Shown here one piece after another: positions 1 to 11,208 of a DNA stretch of 64,000 bases (its first letter is position 1; each line of letters opens with the position of its first letter). A model generated the notes under the pieces. It had not been told where the DNA came from, did no database searches, and was given only the letters and a program-made list of their open reading frames with translations. Origin of the DNA: Arenicola marina (lineage: Eukaryota > Annelida > Polychaeta > Arenicolidae); contig OZ025249.1 of NCBI GenBank assembly GCA_964019135.1, positions 36,035,759 through 36,099,758 on the forward strand, given 5' to 3'. Both the position numbers and the translations under genes were made by a program.

Positions 1-196
1 CGACAACTACAACGACAACTACAGTGACAACTAGAGCGACAACTACAGCGACAACTACAACGACAACTACAACGACAGCGACAACTACAGCGACAACTAC
101 AGCGACAACTACAGTGACAACCACAGCGACAAAACTACAGCGACAACTTAAGTGACAACTACAGCGACAACTACAGCGAACACTATTGCGACAACT
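1..196. repeat. 12-bp minisatellite, unit CGACAACTACAG
   Basis: A run of about 16 copies of a 12-bp unit (CGACAACTACAG, with GTGACAACTACA variants) begins at the window edge, so the array is cut off on the left. Copies differ by single substitutions and small indels near 70-80 and 131-135. All forward frames read through parts of it because the unit is a multiple of three, which is not evidence of coding. Confidence 0.95.
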
Positions 197-408
197 AGTT
201 CAGTCAGGCACCAAATCATACACCCGTTAGTTCAGTCTGGAATCAGACCATGGTACCCATTAGTTCAGTCAGGCAACAGACCATGGCACCCGTTAGTTCA
301 GTCAGGCACCAGACCATGGCATCCGTTAGTTCAGCCGGGCACCAGACCATGGCACCCGGTAGTTCAGTCAGGCACCAGACCATGGTACCCGCTAGTTTAG
401 TCCGGACG
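195..408. repeat. 33-bp minisatellite, about 6 copies
   Basis: Six to seven head-to-tail copies of a 33-bp unit share the core TTCAGTCAGGCACCAGACCA followed by TGGCACCCG. The first copy (about 197-229) and the last (about 380-408) are the most diverged, the usual pattern at array edges. It directly abuts the 12-bp array. Short open frames on both strands come from the in-frame period. Confidence 0.95.
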
Positions 409-735
409 GTTTGAAGTCTTATCACAGGGGGCTGCATGGAGAGCTTCAACAGATGTATGACTTTTACGTGATGGTCATGTCTAAAGCTACATGAAAGCCG
501 TTTAAACCAGGGGCGCTGTTCTTCACTGTCTCCAGCGAAAAATTTATTGAACAATATCTTAGGGTTCTGCAAGTGTTTGGCCTCAACGCTAGATATTTCA
601 GACAGTACAATATGAATCAGGGTGCGCTGAAAATCGCTTAGACTTTCAGTATACCGCTATTTATTTAAATAAAAATGCAGACATTACCAAACGCAGATGC
701 AACAGATGATGACTGTCCTATTTCAATATACACAC
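409..735. other. Unique sequence, nothing recognised
   Basis: Non-repetitive spacer between two arrays. I see no exon-like frame, RNA gene or transposon end here. Confidence 0.6.
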
Positions 736-1335
736 ATATCTACCTGAGGAAGTCACACATATCTATCTGAGGAAGTTACACACATCTATCTTAGGAATTC
801 GCACACATCTGTCTTAGCCAGTCACACACATCTATCTTAGGAAGTCTCACGCATCTATCTTAGGACGTCGCACACATATATCTTAGGAAGTCGCACATAT
901 CTATCTGAGGAAGTCACACACCTCAATCTTAGCGAGTGACACATATATCTTAGGAAGTCAAACATATCTATCTTAGGAAGTCGCACAAATTTATCTTAGG
1001 AAGTCACACTTCTATCTTAGGAAGTCACATATATCTATCTTAGGAAGTCACACATATCTATCTGAGGAAGTCACATATATCTATCTTAGGAAGTCACACA
1101 TATCTTCCTGAGAAAGTCACACACATCTATCTTAGGAATTCGCACAAAACTTTCTTAGCCAGTCAAACACATCTATCTTAGCAAGTGACACACATATATC
1201 TTAGGAAGTCGTACATTTCTATCTTAGGAAGTCGCACAAATCCATCTTAGGTAGTCACACATCTATCTTAGGAAGTCGCACATATCTATCTTAGCAAGTC
1301 ACACACATCTATCTTAGCAAGTCACACACATCTGG
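736..1335. repeat. 21-24-bp minisatellite, core ATCTATCTTAGGAAGTCACA
   Basis: About 26 copies of a unit varying between 21 and 24 bp, with the core ATCTATCTTAGGAAGTCACA. Length changes are in the CACACA and TATATC parts. A subset reads GCCAGTCACAC or GCAAGTCACAC instead of GGAAGTC, and such variants recur near 815 and 1160, consistent with block copying. The period is not constant and stop codons are frequent. Confidence 0.93.
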
Positions 1336-1964
1336 CTGTGCCTGTGGCACAAAAGTGTCAGTCCAGTCCCTCACTCAGTGCCATTATGTGGACGCTGTTA
1401 GATGGGATGTTTTGCGGTTGCCGTTAACATTGTTCGTGCTTTCATTCCCACTGCTATATATCATGGACGGAAGAAGAGGCCGTTCACCCTCCACTTCACA
1501 ACGACCTGCATTTCAGCGTCACTGACGATATCGCGGGAAGTGAACGGGAATGGAATGTTTTATCACCGCGTCAATGTAGGAATATTAAAAAATAGTCGCA
1601 CTTTATGCGTAGTTTATGAGCGTCGGCGGTGACGTCAGTGGGGGCGGATGATGGAGCCGACACACCCAGTCTAATGGCGTAATTCACGTCGTGAAGGCAG
1701 CTGCAGGTAAGATGAATGTTACCTATCGCAAACCTGGACGCTTTGTCACTCATGCTGCGTCTTGAAAACACACGCCAGTTTTTGTTCTGCGCAAAAAACT
1801 CTCGGTGAATTTTCTGTCTGTTTTTCTTCTTACAAAATTCTTTACAGACGTTGGAAGTGAAGCTTGTAACGCTGGAAGAGCATGTAAGCTGCGTACGTCA
1901 TATAACTATCAGTCATGTCATAAACATGATGAGCACAACCATCGTAGCGTCGTTGCGGTCGTCT
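1336..1964. other. Unique sequence, nothing recognised
   Basis: Unique DNA between two arrays. Frames of 66-76 codons exist on both strands at about 1402-1771 but show no recognisable domain, and they overlap on opposite strands as random open frames do. Confidence 0.6.
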
Positions 1965-4900
1965 CTTCTGCCATATCGTAAATACAAGTCCATCTCCCAT
2001 TTCTGTCATATCGTAACTACAAGTCCACCTCGTCCTTTTGCCATATCGTAACTAAAAGCCCACCTCGCCCTTCTGACATATCGTAACTACAAGCCCACCT
2101 CGCCCTTCTGCCATATCGTAACTACAAGTCCATCTCCCATTTCTGTCATATCGTAACTACAAGTCCACCTCGTCCTTTTGCCATATCGTGACTAAAAGCC
2201 CACCTCGCCCTTCTGACATATCGTAACTACAAGCCCACCCCGCCCTACTGACATATCGTAACTACAAGTCCATCTCCCATTTCTGTCATATCGTAACTAC
2301 AAGTCCACCTCGTCCTTTTGCCATATCGTAACTAAAAGTCCACCTCGCCCTTCTGACATATCGTAACTACAAGCCCACCTCGCCCTTCTGCCATATCGTA
2401 AATACAAGTCCACCTTGCCCTTATGTCATATCGTAACTACAAGCCCACCTCGCCCTTCTGGCATATCGTAACTACAAGTCCACCTCGCCCTGCTGAAACA
2501 TCGCTACTACAAGTCCACCTCATCCTTGTGCCATATCATAACTACAAGTCCACCTCGCCCTTATGTCATATCAGAACTACAAGTCCACCTCGCCCTTCTG
2601 ACATATCGTAACTACAAGTCCACATCGCCCTTCTGACATATCGTAACTACAAGTCCACCTCGCCCTTCTGCCATATCTTAACTACAAGCCCACCGCACCC
2701 TTCTGCCATATCGTAACTACAAGCCCACCTCGTCCTTCTGACAAATCGTAACTACAAGCCCACCTCGCCCTTCTGACATTTCGTAACTACAAGTCCACCT
2801 CGCCCTTCTGCCATATCGTAACTACAAGTCCACCGCGCCCTTCTGCCATATCGTAACTACAAGCCCACCTCGCCCTTCTGACATTTCGTAAATACAAATC
2901 CACCTCGCACCTTTGCCATATCTTAACTACAAGTCCACCTCGCCCTTCTGACCTATCGTAACTACAAGTCCACATTGCCCTTCTGACATATCGTAACTAC
3001 AAGTCCACCGCGCCCTTCTGCCATATCGTAACTACAAGTCCACCGCGCCTTTCTGCCATATCGTAACTACAAGTCCAACTCGCCCTTCTGACATATCGTA
3101 ACTACAAGTCCACCTCGCCCTTCAGCCATATCGTAACTACAAGTCCACATCGCCCTTCTGCCATATCGTAACTCCAAGCCCACGGCACCCTTCTGACATA
3201 TCGTAACTACAAGCTCACCTAGCCCTTATGTCACATCGTTACTACAAGCCCACCTCGCCCTTGTGCCATATCGTAACTGCAAGTCCACCGCGCCCTTCTG
3301 CCATATCGTAACTACACGTCCACCTCGCCCTTCTGACATTTCGTAACTACAAGTCCACCTCGCCCTTCTGACATATCGTAACTACAAGTCCGCATCGCCC
3401 TTCTGACATATCGTAACTACAAGCCCACCTAGCCCTTCTGACATATGGTAACTACGAGTCCACCGCGCCCTTCTGCCATATCGTAACTACACGTCCACCT
3501 CGCCCTTCTGACATTTCGTAACTACAAGTCCACATCGCCCTTCTGACATATCGTAACTACAAGCCCTCCTCGCCCTTCTGCCATATCGTAACTACGAGTC
3601 CACCGCGCCCTTCTGCCATATCATAACTAAAAGCCCACCTCGTCCTTCTCAGATATCGTAACTACAAGTCCACCTCGCCCTCATGTCATATCGTAACTAC
3701 AAGCCCACCTCGTCCTTCTGATATATCGTAAATACAAGCCCACCTCGCCCTTCTGACATATCGTAAATACAAGCCCACCTCGTCCTTCTGACATATCGTA
3801 ACTACAAGTCCACCTCGCCCTTCTGCCATATTGTAACTACGAGTCCACCGCGCCTTTCTGCCATATCGTAACTACAAGTCCACCTTGCCCTCATGTCATA
3901 TTGTAACTACAAGTCCACCTCGCCCTTCTGACATATTGTAACTACAAGTCCACCTCGCCCTTCTGACATATCGTAACTACAAGTCCACCTCGCCCTCATG
4001 TCATATCGTAACTACAAGCCCACCTCGCCCTTCTGACATTTCGTAACTACAAGTCCACCTCGCCCTTCTGCCATATCGTAACTACAAGTCCACCGCGCCC
4101 TTCTGCCATATCGTAACTACAAGCCCACCTCGCCCTTCTGACATTTCGTAACTACAAGTCCACCTCGCCCCTTTGCCATATCTTAACTACAAGTCCACCG
4201 CGCCTTTCTGCCATATCGTAACTACAAGTCCACCTCGCCCTTCTGACATATCGTAACTACAAGTCCACATCGCCCTTCTGCCATATCGTAACTCCAAGCC
4301 GACGGCACCCTTCTGACATATCGTAACTACAAGTCCACCTCGCCCTTATGTCACATCGTTACTACAAGCCCACCTCGCCCTTGTGCCATATCGTAACTGC
4401 AAGTCCACCGCGCCCTTCTGCCATATCGTAACTACACGTCCACCTCGCCCTTCTGACATTTCATAACTACAAGTCCACCTCGCCCTTCTGACATATCGTA
4501 ACTACAAGTCCACATCGCCCTTCTGACATATCGTAACTACAAGCCCACCTAGCCCTTCTGACATATGGTAACTACGAGTCCACCGCGCCCTTCTGCCATA
4601 TCGTAACTACACGTCCACCACGCCCTTCTGACATTTCGTAACTACAAGTCCACATCCCCCTTCTGACATATCGTAACTACAAGCCCACCTCGCCCTTCTG
4701 CCATATCGTACCTACGAGTCCACCGCGCCCTTCTGCCATATCGTAACTAAAAGCTCACCTCGTCCTTCTGACATATCGTAACTACAAGTCCACCTCGTCC
4801 TTCTGACATATCGTAACTACAAGTCCACCTCGCCCTTCTGCCATATCGTAACTACGAGTCCACCGCGCCTTTCTGCCATATCGTAACTACAAGTCCACCT

Positions 4901-5256
4901 TGCCCTCATGTCATATTGTAACCACAAGTCCACCTCGCCCTTCTGACATATTGTAACTACAAGTCCACCTCGCCCTTCTGACATATCGTAACTACAAGTC
5001 CACCTCGCCCTCATGTCATATCGTAACTACAAGCCTACATCGCCCTTCTGCCATATCGTAACTACAAGCCCACCGCGCCCTTCTGTCATATCGTAACTAC
5101 AAGTCCACCGCGCCCTTCTGCCATATCGTAACTACAAGTCCACCTCGTCCTTCTGATATATCGTAACTACAAGTCCACCTCGCCCTTCTGACATATCGTA
5201 ACTACAAGTCCACCGCGCCCTTCTGCCATATCGTAACTGCAAGCCCACCTGGCCTT
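1965..5256. repeat. 35-bp minisatellite with higher-order repeats, ~94 copies
   Basis: A 3.3-kb head-to-tail array of a 35-bp unit with core CATATCGTAACTACAAGTCC followed by ACCTCGCCCTTCTG. Variable sites include GCCATAT or GACATAT, AAGTCC or AAGCCC, CACCTCG or CACCGCG, and TTCTG or TTATG. A 4-mer (140 bp) repeats three times at the left edge, with CATCTCCCAT at 1991, 2131 and 2271. A large block is duplicated inside the array: ACATATGGTA at 3441 and 4561, and CACATCGTT at about 3232 and 4352, both 1,120 bp apart. The period is not divisible by three, and the short minus-strand open frames inside are repeat artefacts. Confidence 0.97.
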
Positions 5257-6170
5257 GCTGCCGTATCGGCTTCGGCAAACAGCTGTGGTGCAGCGCGGCT
5301 CGGTGCAGTAATCCAATCAGCTGCGGCGCAGCGCTTTAACGACTGCTCGACGATGGCGCGCACGTCTTTCAAATCGTCACTAATTCAAAGGAGGCGTGAA
5401 TCCGCAGTTTGATGACAGGTCCCACAGCCTCGATCTGGTCTTAGCATGGCTGTAAAGGTGCCAGAGAGGGTTCTTTAATGTTCCCCCCTGTCGGCGCCTG
5501 GTATGCAGTTCAAGCCGCGGATGTTATTTTTCTAAACCCGACGACAGTAGCGCTTACTCAGCGGCAAACTGATCAGACGAATTCGCAGGTCAGTAGTTAG
5601 AGGTCGTAGGAAGCGGCATAAGTGTGAGTTTGAATTTTATGTTCAACGTAACTTATCGAACGATAATACTATCTGGCATTAAATAGGTTTACTAGGGTGT
5701 AGACTTGCATAACATTTAAGCGTGGAACAATTCTGGGAGACCCAACCTGGGGTTATCGATGAGTGAAGTGCTGCCACATAGTGGCGTCTCTTGGATACAT
5801 GCGATACATTGTGATGGTTCAGAGTGAGAATGAGGCCCTATAGCCAGATAAGGCATACGCAACATCCAACATTGGGGCTCGGTATTGCCTGCCAAACGGT
5901 TACCGAGGAGGTTCCGTTTTTCTATATAGGTTATATCTACCATGTCCCAGTAAACACCTTTAAGCAATCCCAGTCCTACACATCCCTGCTGTGGGGGCGG
6001 TTCTGTCTGGTTCGATCTGTCATGATAAAGTATAATTATCACTGTAACATCCATTTATTGCACTGATATTATTGCTTATCATGCATAAAACAAATCTACA
6101 TTTACTTGCGTAGGCGGACCTAGACCAGTGGTGGCGACCTTGAATCACTGACGACCGAGGAGGCAGGGGG
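5257..6170. other. Unique sequence, no gene recognised
   Basis: Unique DNA. Overlapping open frames occur on both strands at 5716-6066 (112 codons minus, 80 codons plus). Neither translation contains a domain I recognise, and their overlap argues against both being coding. A decayed unlabelled transposon is possible but not shown. Confidence 0.55.
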
Positions 6171-6273
6171 ATGGGTGGTGGTATTAAAGTAGCTCTGTCT
6201 ATTAGTGGGTGGTGGTATTAAAGTAGCTCTGTCTATTAGTGGGTGGTGGTATTAAAGTAGCTCTGTCTATCAG
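6171..6273. repeat. 34-bp tandem triplication
   Basis: Three nearly perfect copies of a 34-bp unit containing GGGTGGTGGTATTAAAGTAG, starting at about 6173, 6207 and 6241. The copies are almost identical, so the expansion looks young. The third copy diverges after CTGTCTAT (CAG in place of TAG). Confidence 0.95.
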
Positions 6274-6748
6274 TTTATCGCAGGAATGCCGCACCATCAC
6301 CGCCGCAACCCGGCGCGTCCTTGGCAATACCAAGCTGCAAGACGATCAGCCATTCTACAAGACACCTTTCCTTTCTCCCGCATACTATACATATATATAT
6401 ATATGTATATATATACATATCGCAGAGGCTTAACTTGAACAAGGTACCTCAACAAACACGTCGACCCGTGAACCTAGAGTACTGGTTGAAACCGTAATAT
6501 ACTTGAAGCATGAACAAATATCGACCCGCCATGCAGATGGGCGGACATATTATATGCGAGACCGTTTCGCTATGATAAAAGGTTTTCTTTGTAGTTATCT
6601 GCTTAAACATTTACCACACATGAGCGGTCCTGCTCATTATAGTAACTGACACTCCAAAGGCTGGGTTGTCACGTTGTTTATGAACCCGACCTTTTCCGAT
6701 AATAATTGCAAGTAATCCCAACAGGTCACAACTAACCCCGCGATGACT
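6274..6748. other. Unique sequence with a TA microsatellite at 6385-6421
   Basis: Mostly unique DNA. A short alternating TATA/TACATA tract at about 6385-6421 is close to self-complementary and could form a cruciform. No gene is recognised. Confidence 0.6.
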
Positions 6749-6923
6749 ACATATATACATATAATATATATATAATATATATAATATAATATATAATATA
6801 TATAATATAATATATAATATATAATACCTGATATATAATATATAATATATAATATATAATATATAATATATAATATATAATATATAATATATAATATATA
6901 ATATATAATTTATAATATATATA
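6749..6923. repeat. AT microsatellite, TATAATA-type units
   Basis: About 175 bp of almost pure A and T built from TATAATA and TATATAATA units, with one interruption (TACCTGA) near 6826-6833. The minus-strand open frame rich in Ile, Tyr and Leu across this tract is a by-product of the simple sequence. Confidence 0.97.
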
Positions 6924-7367
6924 AAAAGGCAAAGAATTTGTTTAAGCGTCCACCTTGCACCCACGCTTCGCCGACCAATATGCTAATGCGGCGGCTTCAG
7001 CATACACTGATCATGTTTAGCACCTCTCTCGGTCATTGTTCCAATGGCCCGTTAAGCTGATGAATGAAGCCGCCGTGAAGGACATGCGACTGCATAAATC
7101 CCGGCAATAAAGTCGGATGTTCCCTTACATCGCTCCCAGGCGAGACATCAACATTAAAGCTTAACAGCTGCAGGCCAGGGAGTTGCCCTTGGCAACCTGG
7201 ATGTCACCGCCCCCCCCCCCCACTCACCCCTATTGCTCCAAACTTGTTCCCAGGGGTGTGAAAAGGATATAATCAAGGTGACTGTGATGGTTTATCATTA
7301 GCATCACATTAGTGGTTGGTTGGTTGTATATTCAGGACGCTTTAACCACTTTTTGGCCACGTCGTGT
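6924..7367. other. Unique sequence with a poly-C run at about 7208-7221
   Basis: Unique DNA leading to the SINE. A homopolymer C run lies at about 7208-7221. I see no coding exon or RNA gene. Confidence 0.6.
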
Positions 7368-7560
7368 CAATGGGAGAAAGAAGGGAGAGTGGAGCCATGT
7401 CCCCGGGGGTAACCCCTACTCTTTGCGAAGAAATATGAGATCTTTATCCTGCGACCACACAGACATGGCCACAGCGAACCATCGATCCACGTGCCGTTAG
7501 GCTATCAGGTGACCTAGCGCTCTAGGCGAGCGCTCTAACCCACTGAGCTATCGAGCCGGC
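7368..7560 (-). mobile_element. tRNA-derived SINE, copy 1
   Basis: Read on the minus strand, the element starts at about 7560 with a tRNA-like head: GATAGCTCAGTGGGTTAGAG matches the pol III box A and D-arm of a tRNA. The region that should hold box B (about 7474-7488) is shortened relative to the second copy, losing about 6-7 bp. The body then runs through GTGGTCGCAGGATAAAGATC to a CT-rich 3' part near 7370. Copy 2 at 24449-24648 aligns along nearly the full length. SINEs are non-coding retroelements copied by a partner LINE. I do not recognise the named family, and no clear target-site duplication was found. Confidence 0.85.
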
Positions 7561-8167
7561 TATTTTTGAGTCGCGGCTTGTAAACGCATGGCTTCGGGCA
7601 TTGTTCAGATCGATTTGGGCAAATCCACAATTGGTGTTTAATTGATCTTGGCACTTTCATGTTTCAAGTCAAGTTTCAGTATATTTTTCTGAGCACATGG
7701 TGGCTGTAAGCCAACCCCGCCAGTTCCGTAAACGACATCGCCATGAAAGCTGCTTATATAACGAAACATCTTTCACAACGTTATGAATTTCAATATGTTT
7801 TGGACAAACGTCTTGGAGACATCGTCTGTCTGCGTGAATGTTAACTCTGTCCGACACAGCTTTGTGATCAAATGTTAACAGGTTAAAAACGGCACCAATA
7901 TCCGTATTTTGATTGCGTAGTACACAAGAGAGTCACACTTTCCCACAGTTTGGCAAAATGATTGTGTTTTCAACATGCATTTAGTACCTTTTGCATCTGA
8001 TATATGTGAACTTACGAAAGCGTTCATACGGAATTCATTATGAACATGAAAATCATCACAAATATGAATCTCGTTAAGAGACGATACAACGTGTTCATGT
8101 TCTAAGCTGTACTTACAGTAGGTATTTTCATTCTAACTTGTAGTATGGACTCATCTGATTGGGGGAC
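7561..8167. other. Unique AT-rich sequence, nothing recognised
   Basis: Unique DNA between the SINE and the MITE candidate. Frames are short and no RNA gene or repeat is visible. Confidence 0.55.
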
Positions 8168-8470
8168 GGAGGGGGGGGGGGTACCTCATCTGAATCGCGA
8201 ATCCCCATGAATTAGGGGGAGCAATATCAAATCTGCAAGATTAGGATATTTTAAAGCTAGGGGTGAAAAAAACGCCTTTATAGTGATCTCGCGAATATCG
8301 AGGAATTCGCAGAATGCTATAACGGATCGCAGTAAACAGGATAGGGTCTTCGCGTTGAATCAGGAATTGTACAGATAACGATCCCCAAAAATTGCCAACA
8401 GCTGATCGCGAATCTCCAAGAATTCCTGGATGCCAATCGCGGAGATCGGAAAAGGTACCCCTCTCCCCTT
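8168..8470. mobile_element. Putative MITE with imperfect terminal inverted repeats
   Basis: The left end (about 8170-8200, poly-G then GGTACCTCATCTGAATCGCG) is matched in reverse complement by the right end (about 8438-8470, GGTACCTTTTCCGATCTCC on the minus strand). Inside, the motif TCGCGAAT followed by a GAATT core occurs in direct orientation at 8195, 8289 and 8406. Inverted ends around about 300 bp of non-coding DNA fit a non-autonomous DNA transposon. No target-site duplication was resolved because the ends run into G or C homopolymers. It could also be a decayed palindromic repeat. Confidence 0.4.
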
Positions 8471-9699
8471 TTCTGATTCTTGCGTTGGCTGCAGCCATCT
8501 ATATGTAACCTAATATATTCTAGATAATTGTGTTTTGCACTCTGCCCTTTCTGGCATGCACACTCGATTACCCTCCTGGAAAATTGTTCCATAAAAGCGT
8601 CAGGATCTAGTCAGGAAGTTATTGCTGAAACCACGCATAACCGGATTCATAAGAGAGAAGTTATTAAAGTACTAAAATGGGGCAGCTTGGTTAATCCGTT
8701 CAAGATGACCTGCAGCCATATATAAATCCGTGCGGCTTGTTTCGATGCTGCAGAGACGCTATACAGTTCATATTTAAATAAGTTTTCTATCGATTATGTT
8801 TCTAGAAATTGTAACATATTGCTGCTGCAGTAAATTCCAGTCATTCTAAATAATCCTCCATAACCATAGACATAAACGACATAAACCCATCGAATGTCAC
8901 CCTAATATGATCTTGTACCGGTCGGCTCCTGGTAGCTTTGCAGGCGAGGGCTGTGACAGGACATCTGCGATCTGGCCGACCGGTCGGAAGCAGCAAGTGG
9001 TCGGGGGATATTACGGCAGACGTATATGGTGGAGGTTTCCCCCACTCACCCCCCCCCCCCAACACACACACACCCCTCCACTCGGCCGGCCGACCTATGT
9101 GACGTATCGGACGCATCTATTGTGGACCAGTCACAAGGGCTCCTAACTTACGAGCGTATATCGTGATGCAAAGGGTCCGTCTTATCTAATTAGGGGCGAC
9201 CTTTACTCGCACGGGGACAGCGAATGAAGTTCCCTCGGGTCAGACGACCGGGGGACGTCATATCTATGCTATGTGAAGGGGGGTAATCCATAATGAAAGC
9301 AGAGAACAATACTGCGCTGCAAATGGGAGGAGTTCTTTTAGAGGGATTGGAGACAGTATCCGAAGAATTCGTTCGTCTCTTCTTTTTTTCCTTCAATTCT
9401 CCAGGTGCCCCCTTGCCAATTATAACGAGATGGGAGCGGTCGGTGATTAATCTACGGGACAATTCCGTCCCCATTCTCCTCTCTGAAATCCCTTCCCATC
9501 CATTCGTGGTCTCCATAATATATTTTGGCGCGCCGTTGTTGTTTCCCTGCTAGCCCGGCATCAGTCTGTGCTGAGTACAGCGGACGGGCGGGGATCCCAA
9601 CATTCCCACCAGGCGGCCTGCAGTCACCAAGGGGCCGCTTGCGTCATCGGGAAGGCCGACCTGCCCTTCAAGACGTATTGGTCTGGAACTGGAGTTGTT
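8471..9699. other. Unique sequence, no gene recognised
   Basis: Unique DNA with overlapping open frames of 60-108 codons on both strands (8841-9735), none with a domain I recognise. A C-run followed by ACACACAC lies at about 9048-9075. Higher GC from about 9550 explains some of the longer frames. Confidence 0.5.
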
Positions 9700-9935
9700 G
9701 GGGGGGGGGGGGGTAGCGCGGGATAGAGTTGTCATGGGAGGATGGGGTAGGAAAGGGTGTCGACGGTTGGACGGAGGGGGGGGGGGCAGGGGCTGGCGGC
9801 GTAGGCTGGGATAGAGACCTCATCGGGGGCTAGGGGTAGGGAAGGGTGTCGAAGGTTGGTGGACCAGAGGGAGTGGGGGGCGTAGGGTGGGGGAGGGACC
9901 ACGTCATTGTGGGAGTGAGGTTGGCGGGAGGTTAT
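9700..9935. repeat. G-rich ~83-88-bp tandem repeat
   Basis: Three degenerate head-to-tail copies begin with GGGATAGAG or GGGAGGGAC at 9720, 9808 and 9891 (periods 88 and 83 bp), each followed by a GGGTGTCGA or comparable G-rich segment. G-runs of more than ten bases lie at about 9700-9713 and 9776-9786. The plus strand carries many G3 tracts, so G-quadruplex formation is plausible. Confidence 0.75.
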
Positions 9936-10219
9936 GGCTCGGTCCGGAAGTGGCGCGTGGGTGGGCGGGTGGGCGTCAGAGGGGGTGATCAGTGCGAGGG
10001 GTGTGTAACGTAATAATAGGAGTGGGATGGTGTGTGGTGGTGTCAGAGTGGCGCCGCGCTATATCGTCAGGGATTAATATCATAGCTGTGTTTACCATGC
10101 GAGTGGGAGATCAGGCCTGAATGGGGTAATGGGCAAGAGGGGGCAGCGAACATAGGAGGTGCGCTGGAATCAGAAGCTCAGAGGTTGAAGCTGAACTGAT
10201 TCCACGTTTTCGGGGACGG
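9936..10219. other. Unique G-rich spacer
   Basis: Short spacer between two repeat arrays, with no feature recognised. Confidence 0.5.
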
Positions 10220-10960
10220 CCTGGCAGGCTGATTCACCCACCAACAGGGTAACCCACCCACCAATAGGGTAACCCACCCATCAACAGGCTAACTCACCCA
10301 GTAACAGGGTTAACCACACACCAACAGGGTAACCCACCAAACAACAGGGTAACCCACCCACCAACAGGGTAACCCACCCCCCAACAAGGTAACCCACCAA
10401 TCAACAGGGTAACCCATCAATCAACAGGGTAACCCACCCACCAAACAGGGTAACTCAACCACCAATAGGGTAACCCACCCACCAACAGGGTAACCCACCC
10501 ATCAAAAAAGAAACCCACCCACAACAGGGTCACCCACCCACCAAAGGGGTAACCCACCCACCAATAGGGTAACCCACCCACTAACAGGGTAACCCACCCA
10601 CCAACAGGGCAACCCACCCGCCAACAGGGCAACCCACCCACCAACAGGATAACCCACCCACCAACAGGATAGCCCACCCACCAACAGGGTAAAACACCCA
10701 CCAACAGTGTAACCCACTCACCAACAGGATAGCCCACCCACCAACAAGGTAACCCACCCACCAACAGGATAACCCACCCACCAACAGGATAGCCCACCCA
10801 CCAACAGGGTAAAACACCCACCAACAGTGTAACCCACTCACCAACAGGATAGCCCACCCACCAACAGTGTAACCCACCCGCCAACAGGGTAACCCATCCG
10901 CCAACAGTGTAACCCACCCACCAACGGGGTAACCCACTCACCAACAGGGTAACCCACCTA
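10220..10960. repeat. 20-bp minisatellite, unit AACCCACCCACCAACAGGGT
   Basis: About 37 copies of a 20-bp unit. An inner block of six units (120 bp) is repeated: the 60 bases at 10681-10740 and at 10801-10860 are identical as printed, including the unusual TAAAACACCC and CAACAGTGT variants. Because 20 is not a multiple of three, the minus strand reads a rotating WVGYPVGG-like pattern in all frames (up to 202 codons), which is an artefact. Confidence 0.97.
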
Positions 10961-11077
10961 TAAATGGTCACAGGGCGTGGCCCTCGGAGGACACCACACC
11001 TCAGCTCCACCGGCTGCGTCGACAAATGGGAGCCGGCACAGACATTCGTGCCATGACATTAATAAATAACAGACTGT
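10961..11077. other. Short unique spacer
   Basis: Unique DNA between two arrays, with nothing recognised. Confidence 0.5.
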
Positions 11078-11208
11078 ATGGCAGGGCCGGGTCGTATGGC
11101 AGGGCAGTGTATGGCAGGGCAGTGTATGGCAGGGCAGTGTATGGCAGGGCAGTGTATGGCAGGGCAGTGTATGGCAGGGCAGTGTATGGCAGGGCCGGGT
11201 CGTATGTG
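11078..11208. repeat. 15-bp minisatellite, unit TATGGCAGGGCAGTG
   Basis: Seven to eight near-perfect 15-bp copies are flanked on both sides by the same variant (GGCAGGGCCGGGTCGTATG at about 11081-11099 and 11189-11206), giving the array matching edges. Frames on both strands are open because the period is divisible by three. Confidence 0.96.

Noticed and set aside
5716-6066. Possible exon in the 112-codon minus-strand frame
   Set aside because: No domain or splice signal was recognised, and an 80-codon frame overlaps on the other strand.
6747-6964. Ile/Tyr/Leu-rich minus-strand frames resembling a membrane protein
   Set aside because: They are translations of an AT microsatellite.
7500-7560. 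Functional tRNA gene on the minus strand
   Set aside because: Only the 5' half looks like a tRNA, box B is disrupted, and the same head plus a non-tRNA body recurs at 24449-24648, so it is a SINE.
10417-11025. 202-codon minus-strand Trp/Val/Gly/Tyr repeat frame
   Set aside because: It is a direct product of the 20-bp repeat, open in more than one frame.
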